A program made the position numbers and the translations under genes. Below, piece after piece: positions 18,179-26,431 of a DNA stretch of 64,000 nt (its first letter is position 1; every line of letters begins with the position of its first letter). Source of the DNA: Candidatus Kapaibacterium sp. (GTDB lineage Bacteria > Bacteroidota > Ignavibacteria > Kapaibacteriales > UBA2268); the NCBI GenBank assembly GCA_938031175.1, contig CALHGZ010000005.1, positions 224,260-288,259 on the forward strand, given 5' to 3'. The notes under the pieces are model-generated. The model was not told where the DNA came from. It was given only the letters and a program-made list of their open reading frames with translations, and searched no databases.

Positions 18179-18976
18179 ATGAATGATTTTCCGAAAATAA
18201 TGGGGATTTTAAATGTAACACCTGATTCATTTTCTGACGGTGGTAAATATCTCGAACCATCAAAAGCAATTGAACATGCTTTAATGATGATCGATGAGGG
18301 AGCAGATATAATTGATATTGGTGGTGAAAGCTCAAGACCTGGCGCCGAAGATGTCGAAATTAACGAAGAAATAAAAAGAATTGAACCAGTTATTACAGGT
18401 ATAAGAAATGTTAACAAAGATATTATAATCTCCATTGATACAAGAAAATACGAGGTTGCAAAAATAGCACTTGAACTTGGAGCTAATATTATAAATGACA
18501 TTAGTGGATTGACTTATGACGTAAGAATTCTTGAGCTGGCTAAATTATTTGATAGTCCATTGATTATTATGCATATCCAGGGCACTCCAAAGAATATGCA
18601 AACTAATCCACATTATAATGATGTTGTAGTTGATATTTTCAATTTTCTCAATGAAAAAATAAAAATTGCTAAAAATTTTGGAGTTAATAAATTGATTGCC
18701 GATGTTGGAATAGGTTTCGGTAAAACCTATGATCATAATATAAAATTATTAAAAAATATCTCTAAATTTAAAGAATTAAATGTACCAATACTGCTTGGCA
18801 TATCAAGGAAAACTTTTATTGGTAAAATGACCGGAATAAATGAACCTGAAAATAGAGACATACCCACAGCTTTAATCCACGCTCTTTTGCTGAATGAATC
18901 AATTGATATTATTAGGGTTCATAATGTTAAATTGCTATCTATGTTAAAAATTATTTATAAATCTTTAAAAAAATAA
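18179..18976 (+). CDS. folP: dihydropteroate synthase
   Basis: A 265-residue folate-pathway enzyme that condenses p-aminobenzoate with dihydropterin pyrophosphate. The family signatures are present: MGILNVTPDSFSDGG, DIIDIGGESSRPGA, ISIDTRK, INDISGL and LLGISRKTFIG. The domain is complete and of normal length. It starts a new unit after the sod terminator and runs with a short gap into the TolB-like lipoprotein gene, although a functional link between the two is not obvious. Confidence 0.95.
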   Translation: MNDFPKIMGILNVTPDSFSDGGKYLEPSKAIEHALMMIDEGADIIDIGGESSRPGAEDVEINEEIKRIEPVITGIRNVNKDIIISIDTRKYEVAKIALELGANIINDISGLTYDVRILELAKLFDSPLIIMHIQGTPKNMQTNPHYNDVVVDIFNFLNEKIKIAKNFGVNKLIADVGIGFGKTYDHNIKLLKNISKFKELNVPILLGISRKTFIGKMTGINEPENRDIPTALIHALLLNESIDIIRVHNVKLLSMLKIIYKSLKK

Positions 18977-19003
18977 AATATTTTTGAGACGTTTTTGAAT
19001 TTG

Positions 19004-20185
19004 ATGTGTCTATTAGATAAAACTAAAAGAATGATTTATAATTATTATAAATCAGGAGAAAGTTCGGAAAAAATTAAGGATACAAAAGATACAAATTTTT
19101 TAAAACTAATACATTGTTTAAAATTATGTGTTCTTTGGCATCTAATATTGGTCACTCTATCGGGATGTGACGTTTGCACAAATTATGATACAATTGGTAA
19201 ACCACAGTTTGGAGATATTTTTTTTACTGCAATACCATTAGCTAAAGATATTCCAAGTATATATTCAGTAAAGCCAACTGGCGAGAATTTGAGAGAAATA
19301 GTTACAAATGGCGTTTTATATTCTAAACCATCGAATAACGGCAAGCTTGCTTATTTAAGATTTACAGCTGCTGGTAATGAACTTCACATATGTAACATAG
19401 ATGGTTCCGGTGACATATTATTGCTCAAAGATGAAAAAGTACCTGAAGGAACGATTACTTATCCGATAATATCTCCAAGCGGTGATTACATATTATTTAT
19501 TGGTGGTAGAAGTGTTTTATACAGTGTTGATAGTAAAGGGCAAACTGTTTATAGAATAACACTTAGGATGATTGAAGAGACATTACCATCTTTCTCATTC
19601 GATGGTAAATATTTTGCATTATTTGAAAGTATTGGAAATAATTTGGGGTTTCTGATTAAGGTATTTGAAAGTAAAACGAGAAAAGAAGTTTATTCAAGAC
19701 AATACAATGAAGGATTAAAAGACTTTAATGGAATTTCGAGAATAGATTGGGCAAGAAATGATTATTCGTTTATATATTCCCTAAGATTTAGACAAAAAGA
19801 CATTGTATATTTGCATAATTTAATGAACAACGATATACTTAAATTTTTTGTAATTGACAGTGCAATTGGTTCAGAAATGCCTGTACTTTCTCCGGATGGA
19901 GAACATTTTGCATTTGTTACTAAAAACGGAGATATTTTCATAAGGAATACTGATACTTTAAACCCTAAATTTAGGCAAATTACTATAATAGCAGAAAATG
20001 AGGTTAACAAATATCCTGAGTGGTCTAACGACGGGCAAAAAATTTTGTATCATAATTATTTTAAATTTGATGACCAGGTTTACAAAGCAACACTAATTTT
20101 AATCAATAATATTTTCAAAGAAGCAAATGAAAGACAATCTATTATAATTCGAAGCAATAATGTTTTAAGAGGATTTTTCTGGTAA
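19004..20185 (+). CDS. TolB-like beta-propeller lipoprotein
   Basis: About 393 residues. A hydrophobic segment with a lipobox-like end (LILVTLSGCDV) predicts an envelope lipoprotein. The rest holds WD40/PD40-type strands: LREIVTNGVLYSKPSNNGKL, YPIISPSGDYILFI, PSFSFDGKYFALF, PVLSPDGEHFAFV and PEWSNDGQKILY, as in TolB-like propellers. The start is uncertain: in-frame starts occur at 18995 (TTG), 19004 and 19031, all giving an unusually long segment before the signal. The sigma factor gene begins four bases after its stop, which suggests a place in that regulatory operon, perhaps as a surface or periplasmic sensor partner. Confidence 0.65.
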   Translation: MCLLDKTKRMIYNYYKSGESSEKIKDTKDTNFLKLIHCLKLCVLWHLILVTLSGCDVCTNYDTIGKPQFGDIFFTAIPLAKDIPSIYSVKPTGENLREIVTNGVLYSKPSNNGKLAYLRFTAAGNELHICNIDGSGDILLLKDEKVPEGTITYPIISPSGDYILFIGGRSVLYSVDSKGQTVYRITLRMIEETLPSFSFDGKYFALFESIGNNLGFLIKVFESKTRKEVYSRQYNEGLKDFNGISRIDWARNDYSFIYSLRFRQKDIVYLHNLMNNDILKFFVIDSAIGSEMPVLSPDGEHFAFVTKNGDIFIRNTDTLNPKFRQITIIAENEVNKYPEWSNDGQKILYHNYFKFDDQVYKATLILINNIFKEANERQSIIIRSNNVLRGFFW

Positions 20186-20189
20186 GTAA

Positions 20190-20744
20190 ATGACTAAGGA
20201 TTATCGCAAATATAATGATCAGCAACTTTTCGAAAAACTGAAAGGCTCTGAAAAAGAGCGTCAACTTGCATTTGCTGAAATATATTCACGATATTCACAT
20301 CGTGTTTATTCGTACTGTTTGAGGCTTAGAGGAAATATTGAAGATGCCAATGATATATTTCAAGACACTTTTTTAAAATTATATTATTCGATTGATAATA
20401 TTGACCATATTGATAATTTTCTACCATATCTTCTAAAAATCAGCCGAAATTTATATTTGAATCATAAACGGATGTCTTTTTCAAAAGTTGTATTAGATGA
20501 ATTGGTTCTGATTTCGAACGATAAAAGTTACGAACAAAAAGAATTACTTGATCTAATTGCTAGTGCTCTAGAATGCCTTAGTTTCGATTATAAAGAAGCA
20601 TTTATTTTAAGATTATATCAAGGCTTATCATACAAGGAAATTTCAGATATAACGGGGGTTTCAGTACCTACTCTTAAAAATAGGGTGTGGAGGGCAAAAG
20701 AAAAAATAAAAGAAATTCTTGAACCAATTTTAAATGAATTATAG
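20190..20744 (+). CDS. ECF-type RNA polymerase sigma factor
   Basis: A 184-residue sigma-70 family protein of the extracytoplasmic-function type. Region 2 reads GNIEDANDIFQDTFLKLYYS, followed by FLPYLLKISRNLYLNHKR; region 4 has the helix-turn-helix LSYKEISDITGVSVPTLKNR. Region 3 is absent, as expected for ECF factors. The next gene, 19 bases downstream, has an anti-sigma-like N-terminus and a transmembrane segment, giving the usual sigma/anti-sigma pair. Confidence 0.93.
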   Translation: MTKDYRKYNDQQLFEKLKGSEKERQLAFAEIYSRYSHRVYSYCLRLRGNIEDANDIFQDTFLKLYYSIDNIDHIDNFLPYLLKISRNLYLNHKRMSFSKVVLDELVLISNDKSYEQKELLDLIASALECLSFDYKEAFILRLYQGLSYKEISDITGVSVPTLKNRVWRAKEKIKEILEPILNEL

Positions 20745-20763
20745 GAAAAATAAGGTATAAATA

Positions 20764-22035
20764 ATGAGTTACGAAAGATTAATTCATCAATATTTTGATG
20801 CTGATTTAAGTGAACCAGAAAAAGAAGCTCTCTTTGCCAAAATCAGTCAGGATCAGGCTTTGAGAGCTGAATTCGATAACCAGCTAAAGATCCATTTGAT
20901 TGCACAGGCTGATATGAATGCAATTGTTCCACCTGTTGATATAGGTAACCGCATCTTTAGCAAATTGGGAATACCTCTAACTGTTGATAAAATTAATAAT
21001 CAAAGTATTCTAAGCGGAAAACTTAACTCTATGACGAGATTTCTTCCCATTCTGCTAACTATTTTCTTTACATTTACATTAACAGTAGCACTTTTAAAAT
21101 ATTCTGATGGAGTCTCCGATTTTCTACTTGGTGAGAAATTTGACGAATCCAATTTTAACAGCATAAATTTTCCTTCTCCTAATCAAAACGTAATTGAATT
21201 AAATGCTCAAATTGAACAATCTAATAATAATGAGGATGCTCTGAAATTTACTAATGTTGATGTAGATAAAAAATTTGATCGTAAGTCTGAAACATTATCC
21301 CAAATGGATAATCAAAAAGAAATGCAAAATTCTATTGCTAATCAGGTAAATATAATTCAATACGCAAGCAAAGAAAATAAACAAAAAAACGAAATTATTA
21401 ATTTAGCTAGCTTGGATAATAAAATTAGTGACTTTCAATTTATACTTCACAATAAATCAATTAATTTGAATAATTTCAATATACATAATATTAATTTACA
21501 AACTCCAAGCACCTTTAATTTAAGTGATAAATTATCAAATAAATTTGAAATTAGAGTTCGACAGCTTGCTTCCACAAATAACATAAAGTTCGATAAAGAA
21601 ATAAATGATAAATTATCTGAGGTAGCCGGTTCAATGCTTCCCGAAGGTTATGCCATTGCATCATATTATAGGATTAATGAAAATCAATCATTAGGTATTG
21701 AATTTGGTAATGAACGTTTTCCACAAATTTTTGAACTTGCCGGAACAGGTAAATATTATCAAAATCCAGAGATATTTTGGATTGGCATAGGGTATAAATT
21801 AGATTTGCCACAACTAAGCATAGCTGAAATTTTATATCCATACACACAAATGGAAGCCTGCTATACAACTATCGGTCCTATTTTTAGACCTCAAATCGGA
21901 TTTGTGTTAAAGCCTATAAAAGATCTTACTGTTTTTGCTGGATATGAGGCAGCAATTTTATTATATAATGTTGATGGAACTATTTACAATAGTAGTAAAT
22001 ACGGATTAATTTACGGTTTTAGTTTCCATTTCTGA
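20764..22035 (+). CDS. anti-sigma-like membrane protein with C-terminal outer-membrane-barrel-like domain
   Basis: A 423-residue protein with three parts. Residues 1-70 form a helical cytoplasmic domain (LIHQYFDADLSEPEKEALF) like the N-termini of Bacteroidota anti-sigma factors. One transmembrane helix spans ~91-112 (FLPILLTIFFTFTLTVALL). A long Asn/Gln/Lys-rich linker (~113-260) leads to a strand-rich region, ~261-423, with alternating aromatic segments (FWIGIGYKLDL, FRPQIGFVLKPIKDLTVFAG) and a final Phe (LIYGFSFHF), as in small outer-membrane barrels. An ordinary anti-sigma factor would not have the last part. The barrel reading is inferred from the strand pattern; a soluble beta domain is the alternative. 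Confidence 0.65.
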   Translation: MSYERLIHQYFDADLSEPEKEALFAKISQDQALRAEFDNQLKIHLIAQADMNAIVPPVDIGNRIFSKLGIPLTVDKINNQSILSGKLNSMTRFLPILLTIFFTFTLTVALLKYSDGVSDFLLGEKFDESNFNSINFPSPNQNVIELNAQIEQSNNNEDALKFTNVDVDKKFDRKSETLSQMDNQKEMQNSIANQVNIIQYASKENKQKNEIINLASLDNKISDFQFILHNKSINLNNFNIHNINLQTPSTFNLSDKLSNKFEIRVRQLASTNNIKFDKEINDKLSEVAGSMLPEGYAIASYYRINENQSLGIEFGNERFPQIFELAGTGKYYQNPEIFWIGIGYKLDLPQLSIAEILYPYTQMEACYTTIGPIFRPQIGFVLKPIKDLTVFAGYEAAILLYNVDGTIYNSSKYGLIYGFSFHF

Positions 22036-22733
22036 TGATTAGTAGATTCCAAAGAATAATTATTCAGATAGCATTTATTGTTATTGGTTTATTTCAATTA
22101 GCTTGTGAATGTGTTCCCGGCTTAAACACTCCAAAAGTTATAGATCCAAGTGTATCTGCCAATATTGCCTTTGTTCATTCTTTACCGGATATTGGAAGTT
22201 TATATCCGAAGACAAATAATAACGTATTTAATGAAATAAACTATACCAGTTATAATATCTCTTATAACAAATTAGCTGTTTATGATATTATCACCTTAGA
22301 AAATAGCAACAAAAACATCCTCTATCGCCAAGTAGTCGAATTAAGGCAAAATGCTTTCTATACAATTATCTTCTATGGTATAGGTAACAGAATCAGAGAA
22401 ATTTTGCTTGATGATTCTGTAAGAAAAACTGATGGAGAAAATTCCTTTGTCAGATTTGTTCATACTGGTATTAATACAGGTGCAGTTGCTTTCAAATTGA
22501 ATGACAGTATAGTTACAAATATTATGACCTATGGTTCTTATACTGAATTTAAAGAAATTGAACCAGGGAAATATTCTGTAAACGCTTTCAATATTGTAAA
22601 TGATAGCTTAATAGCTTCAATCAGTGATTTTACATTTTCGGACAAACAAAAATATCTTGTAATATTAAAGGGTTACCTCATAGGTAATTCCAGCAGACCA
22701 CTTGAATGCAAAGCTCTTAAATATGTCCAATAA
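22035..22733 (+). CDS. lipoprotein with DUF4397-like domain
   Basis: A 232-residue protein with a signal peptide and lipobox (IVIGLFQLAC, cysteine at ~24). The mature part has repeated beta units such as FVRFVHTGINTGAVAFKLND and YTEFKEIEPGKYSVNAF, which fit the DUF4397 pattern. The start overlaps the stop of the anti-sigma gene by one base (TGATG), so the two are translationally coupled. It may be an envelope component or target of the sigma system; no function is known for the domain. Confidence 0.6.
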   Translation: MISRFQRIIIQIAFIVIGLFQLACECVPGLNTPKVIDPSVSANIAFVHSLPDIGSLYPKTNNNVFNEINYTSYNISYNKLAVYDIITLENSNKNILYRQVVELRQNAFYTIIFYGIGNRIREILLDDSVRKTDGENSFVRFVHTGINTGAVAFKLNDSIVTNIMTYGSYTEFKEIEPGKYSVNAFNIVNDSLIASISDFTFSDKQKYLVILKGYLIGNSSRPLECKALKYVQ

Positions 22734-22734
22734 A

Positions 22735-22763
22735 AAAGCAATAGATTCAGGATCTATTGCTTT
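22735..22763. terminator. bidirectional terminator between the sigma operon and rpsR
   Basis: AAAGCAATAGAT pairs with ATCTATTGCTTT (12 bp) around a 5-base loop. It begins one base after the stop of the plus-strand lipoprotein and lies 20 bases beyond the rpsR stop on the other strand, where a T-run (TTTTTTA) follows, so it can serve both converging units. Confidence 0.85.
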
Positions 22764-22782
22764 CATCACTTGTTTAATTCTA

Positions 22783-23049
22783 TTAGTTTATATCTTGAGC
22801 AACAAACGGTATTAATGCTAAATGCCTTGCATATTTAATGGCTTTAGCCAACTGTCTTTGTTGGTATGCATTAACACCGGTAATTCTCCTTGGTAAAATT
22901 TTGCCTTGGTCATTAGTAAATCGTGATAAAAATTTAGGGTCTAGGTAATCAATTACACGGGAATTTTTTAAAGGATTAACTTTCTTTTTAATGATCTTTT
23001 TATTTTGCTTTGCCGTTGAACCGGTTTGCATTGGGAATATTGCATTCAT
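22783..23049 (-). CDS. rpsR: 30S ribosomal protein S18, cysteine-less form
   Basis: An 88-residue S18. The core [38 protein letters not shown] and [10 protein letters not shown] is diagnostic. Where many S18 proteins have a CRF or CPF motif before the IDY segment, this one reads [12 protein letters not shown], so the usual cysteine is absent. It is not beside rpsF/rplI as in many genomes, but follows rpmE with a one-base overlap (TAATG). Confidence 0.93.
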   Translation of the reverse strand: MNAIFPMQTGSTAKQNKKIIKKKVNPLKNSRVIDYLDPKFLSRFTNDQGKILPRRITGVNAYQQRQLAKAIKYARHLALIPFVAQDIN

Positions 23050-23282
23050 TATTTACTCCTTGCTGTTTTAATTTCTTTTGATTTTTGCATACGTTTATTA
23101 AAACGATCAACTCTACCGGCTGTATCAACAAGAACTTGCTTACCAGTGAAGAATGGATGTGATTTTGAATCGATTTCAAGTACCATTCTGTCAGATTTAT
23201 AGCAAGATCTAGTTTTAAAAGTAGTGCCATCGGTCATTACTACTTCGACAGTTCTGTAATATGGATGTATTCCTTTTTTCAT
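23049..23282 (-). CDS. rpmE: 50S ribosomal protein L31, without zinc ligands
   Basis: A 77-residue L31. The ends are typical ([14 protein letters not shown] and [20 protein letters not shown]). The CxC and CxxC zinc ligands of zinc-type L31 are missing; the only cysteine is C27 in TRSCYKS. A Lys/Arg-rich tail follows. It sits between the 58-residue small protein gene (eight bases upstream) and rpsR. Confidence 0.93.
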   Translation of the reverse strand: MKKGIHPYYRTVEVVMTDGTTFKTRSCYKSDRMVLEIDSKSHPFFTGKQVLVDTAGRVDRFNKRMQKSKEIKTARSK

Positions 23283-23290
23283 TTTACCAC

Positions 23291-23467
23291 CTATAATGAT
23301 ATATCAATTTTATCAACTTCATTAATGTCTTTGACTTGTACAAAACGCTCAAGAGTTCGAATGGTTCCTCTTTCTTCAGATTTATACCATTTTATGACTT
23401 TTACTGTAATTTTGTCAGTGTCTTTTTTCTTTTTTAACTTATCGGCAAAAGATTGTTGTTTAGCCAT
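23291..23467 (-). CDS. small basic protein of unknown function, first gene of the L31-S18 operon
   Basis: A 58-residue open frame from ATG at 23467 to TAG. The product starts MAKQQSFADKLKKKKDTDKI and continues with TVKVIKWYKSEERGT, RTLERFVQVKDINEV and IDISL. It is basic, with no signal peptide. It faintly recalls the small ribosome-associated DUF4295 proteins of Bacteroidota (KVIK.VKS...F.E pattern), but the match is weak. It has its own candidate promoter upstream and ends eight bases before rpmE. The size, charge and neighbours suggest a ribosome-linked role; this is inference. Confidence 0.6.
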   Translation of the reverse strand: MAKQQSFADKLKKKKDTDKITVKVIKWYKSEERGTIRTLERFVQVKDINEVDKIDISL

Positions 23468-23500
23468 AATATTTCTCTAATTGTTATTTAATCAAGATTT

Positions 23501-23532
23501 CAAATTTATTGAATTTTTTATATTTTTCCAAA
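23501..23532 (-). promoter_or_regulatory. Bacteroidota-type promoter for the 58-residue protein-rpmE-rpsR operon
   Basis: On the minus strand TTTG (23529-23532) is followed after 20 bases by TAAATTTG (23501-23508), matching the -33/-7 pair TTTG and TAnnTTTG described for this phylum. It ends 34 bases before the ATG at 23467. Confidence 0.5.
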
Positions 23533-23544
23533 TTAAATCCATTT

Positions 23545-26322
23545 TTAAGTACCAATCAAAAGGAATGAACCCCAATAGTAAGGGCTTTTGAAATTTTCTT
23601 TTAATTTTTTCTGGGCGATTGCAAAAGCCTCACTAATAGTTTTATTATTTGCAAGTTGTTTATAAAATTCAACCATTAATTCATAAGTAGCCTCATCGTC
23701 AATTTTCCATAGTGACATTAGTAAATTTTTAACCCCGGCTACAATAAATGCTCTTTGTAAACCATATACCCCTTCACCATTTTTAATTTCTCCTAACCCT
23801 GTTTCACAAGCACTAAGTACAAGTAGTTCTGTCTCATCTAATCTTAAATTCATTGCTTCTTGAGCATAAAGTATACCGTTTTCAAACTCTCCGTAAAATT
23901 GATTCCTTTGTAAGTATGAATCTCCAGCTCCAGCTAAAAGTAAACCAGAACGTAGTAAAGGATTTTCCGCAGCTAATTCCATATCGACACCAAATGCACG
24001 TTTACGATATTTTATGTCTAAATCTGAGAAAAAAAAACCGTGTGTAGCAATATGAAGAATATTGGGTGAATTTATGCTTTTTAAATTATTTTCAGAAGCA
24101 TTTTTGCCTTGATATGTTATTACATTCCATCCTTTATTGATCAATATTTCGGATATTTTTTCAATCTCGAGCTTCGTAAAGAGTAATTCACTAATACCAG
24201 TATGTTTAGTTGGATTTTCCTGTGAATCACTTATTTTAACTATGTTTGGGTTAATTTCCTTAAGTGGAGCGTTAAAATCAGGGTTGCCAAAAATGATAGA
24301 GCTTTTAATTTTTTTATCAACTTTGTATGATAAATTTAAATAATCGGCTGAATTTGTTAATATTTTAATTACTTTACTATCAATAATGTAGGAATCGTCG
24401 GGCTTCAATAAAGTATTAATATTAATTTTATAGTAAACACCATCGGGAGATATATATATCTTTTGCTTGTCTTGAATAATTTTATCAATAGGCTCCCAAA
24501 ATGCTTTATATGATTCTTTATCTTTTATTCTGAGCTTTATAGAATTTAGATAATTTTTTATGTATAGTTCCTCAAGTTGCTTACCATTTCTTAGTAGAAC
24601 AAGCTTTGGATTATCTTTAGTTTCTTTTGTAATAATTAGGAAAGCATAGTAAATATCTTCGGAATTCCCACGTTCAAAAAATCTGAATCTTATGACATCA
24701 ATTAGAGCTTCATCAGGTTTTAATTTAGTTTGTATATCTTTCCAAGTTAGCTTGCGTTTTTCATAAGAACTTTGGAAAATAGAGGAGTAACGGCTAAGGT
24801 ATTTTTCTAATTGGTTTATAGTGTCTTTTATTGCTTCGATATTAATGTTTTGTGATTGTATTTCTCTTTTCGTGAGTGTGTAATAAAGTGCTAATTTTTT
24901 GCTTTTTTCGAGCCAGAGATTAAAAGTTGAAATTAATTCAGCATTATTACTATTTTGAATTGCATCTCTAATTTTTTTCGATGAATTAATTATAACAGCT
25001 TTTGTTTTCAATTGTATATCGAACATTTCATTCAAAAGTTTTGGATTTTCTTCATATCGTGTAATAACATAGCAGTTGAACATTTCAAATCTTTCTTTAA
25101 AAGAATTGAAAAATCTACTTTTTTCTTCTTCGCTCAGAAAATTGAAATAGTTATCAATTAATTCGAGGTACAAGGCAAAAGCTTCCTTATACAATCTATC
25201 AGCTTCATTGAAATAGCCCATATCCTTATACAAACCGGCTAAATTGTTTAATGTTGTGGCATAATCAGGATGTTTATCGCCTAATATAAACTTCCTTAAT
25301 TGAAGAGAATTTTCTAAATAGTTTTTTGCCTTTGATAGATCTCCTTCGATCCAGTAAATTGTCCCAAGTGCATTTAAGCAGGATGAATATAGGGGATGAC
25401 CATTACCGAATTTTTTTTCAGTCATATCCATTGCCTGATTAAGTAAGTCTTTTGCTTTTTCACTTTCTTCAAAAGCCCAATGCAACAAAGCAAGATTGAA
25501 AAGGGTAGAAGGATAATCAGGATTATTCTGCCTTATCTTCATTGCTTTTTCATCAGTAGATTTTGTTAAAATTAATTTAGCTTCCTTTTGTTTTCCTAAA
25601 CTTAAGTATGTATAGGCAAGATTTAATTCAGCTTTTTCAGTTTCGCTATCGAATTCACCCCTGTGTTTTCTTAAAATTTTAGCGGCATTTTCAAGGTATC
25701 CAATAGCTTTTTCGTTGTTTCCAAGTTTTCGGTAAAGCATACCAAGATTCAAAAGAGATAATCCGTAGGATTGATTATCAATGCCTTCGGTATTTTTTTT
25801 AATTTCTAATGCTTCAATTAGCAATGGTTCTGCTTCGTAGTATTTTCCGGTTTCAATATAAAGCTGAGCTAAATTGTTAATTGATTTAGCATAGGATACA
25901 TCTTTTGTAAGTCCTTGACTTCGTTTTAACGAGATAGCTTCGTTTAAATACGGCTCAGCCTCATTTAATCTACCTGATTGTTGAAGTATTACACTTATAT
26001 TATTAATTATTCTGGCGTATCCGATATGATTCCTTTGATCTAAAGCTAAATATAAATCTTTCGATTTAACGAAATAATCTAAGGCTTCATTAAATTTACC
26101 GGAAAGATAATATGTTTCAGCAATTTTTGATAGACTTTGAGCGTAGTAAAGTGATTCTTTACCAAATTCATTTTCTGCAAATTTTAATGATTCTAGTGCG
26201 TAATCTAATGCTTTACTGTATTCTTTTTTGTCAATTAATTCATCTGCTTTCCTAATTGACTCTTGCCAATCGGAATTTGCAATTAACAAATTTATAGAGA
26301 GTATCAATATTATAGCTTTCAT
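23545..26322 (-). CDS. exported TPR-CHAT protein (caspase-like peptidase domain)
   Basis: A 925-residue protein with a short signal peptide (MKAIILILSINLLIANS). About ten TPR units fill residues ~20-400, with patterns such as YAKSINNLAQLYIETGKYYE and YATTLNNLAGLYKDMGYFNE. A helical middle region follows. The C-terminal CHAT domain (~630-925) holds the catalytic pair H761 (HIATHGFF) and C839 (LSACETGLG), then GVYGLQRAFIVAGVKNLL and a closing YYWGSFLLIG. CHAT proteases are best known as intracellular effectors regulated by partner proteins; here the signal peptide implies a periplasmic or surface location. Substrate unknown. Confidence 0.85.
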   Translation of the reverse strand: MKAIILILSINLLIANSDWQESIRKADELIDKKEYSKALDYALESLKFAENEFGKESLYYAQSLSKIAETYYLSGKFNEALDYFVKSKDLYLALDQRNHIGYARIINNISVILQQSGRLNEAEPYLNEAISLKRSQGLTKDVSYAKSINNLAQLYIETGKYYEAEPLLIEALEIKKNTEGIDNQSYGLSLLNLGMLYRKLGNNEKAIGYLENAAKILRKHRGEFDSETEKAELNLAYTYLSLGKQKEAKLILTKSTDEKAMKIRQNNPDYPSTLFNLALLHWAFEESEKAKDLLNQAMDMTEKKFGNGHPLYSSCLNALGTIYWIEGDLSKAKNYLENSLQLRKFILGDKHPDYATTLNNLAGLYKDMGYFNEADRLYKEAFALYLELIDNYFNFLSEEEKSRFFNSFKERFEMFNCYVITRYEENPKLLNEMFDIQLKTKAVIINSSKKIRDAIQNSNNAELISTFNLWLEKSKKLALYYTLTKREIQSQNINIEAIKDTINQLEKYLSRYSSIFQSSYEKRKLTWKDIQTKLKPDEALIDVIRFRFFERGNSEDIYYAFLIITKETKDNPKLVLLRNGKQLEELYIKNYLNSIKLRIKDKESYKAFWEPIDKIIQDKQKIYISPDGVYYKININTLLKPDDSYIIDSKVIKILTNSADYLNLSYKVDKKIKSSIIFGNPDFNAPLKEINPNIVKISDSQENPTKHTGISELLFTKLEIEKISEILINKGWNVITYQGKNASENNLKSINSPNILHIATHGFFFSDLDIKYRKRAFGVDMELAAENPLLRSGLLLAGAGDSYLQRNQFYGEFENGILYAQEAMNLRLDETELLVLSACETGLGEIKNGEGVYGLQRAFIVAGVKNLLMSLWKIDDEATYELMVEFYKQLANNKTISEAFAIAQKKLKENFKSPYYWGSFLLIGT

Positions 26323-26367
26323 TTTATTCTTTATTGATTATGAATACAAAGAGAATAATATTCTGAC

Positions 26368-26396
26368 TTCTTAGACGATAAAAGTTCGTAGATTTG
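26368..26396 (+). promoter_or_regulatory. possible promoter for the epimerase operon
   Basis: TAGATTTG (26389-26396) matches the -7 element TAnnTTTG and lies 35 bases before the ATG. The -33 element is weak: TTC, 18 bases upstream, instead of TTG. Confidence 0.35.
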
Positions 26397-26431
26397 TAAA
26401 TTACAAAATTATTTAGAATCAATTTTTTATT

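Noticed and set aside
23291..23467. Ribosomal protein L33 or firm DUF4295 identity for the 58-residue protein
   Set aside because: It lacks the L33 core and only faintly resembles DUF4295, so it was left unnamed.
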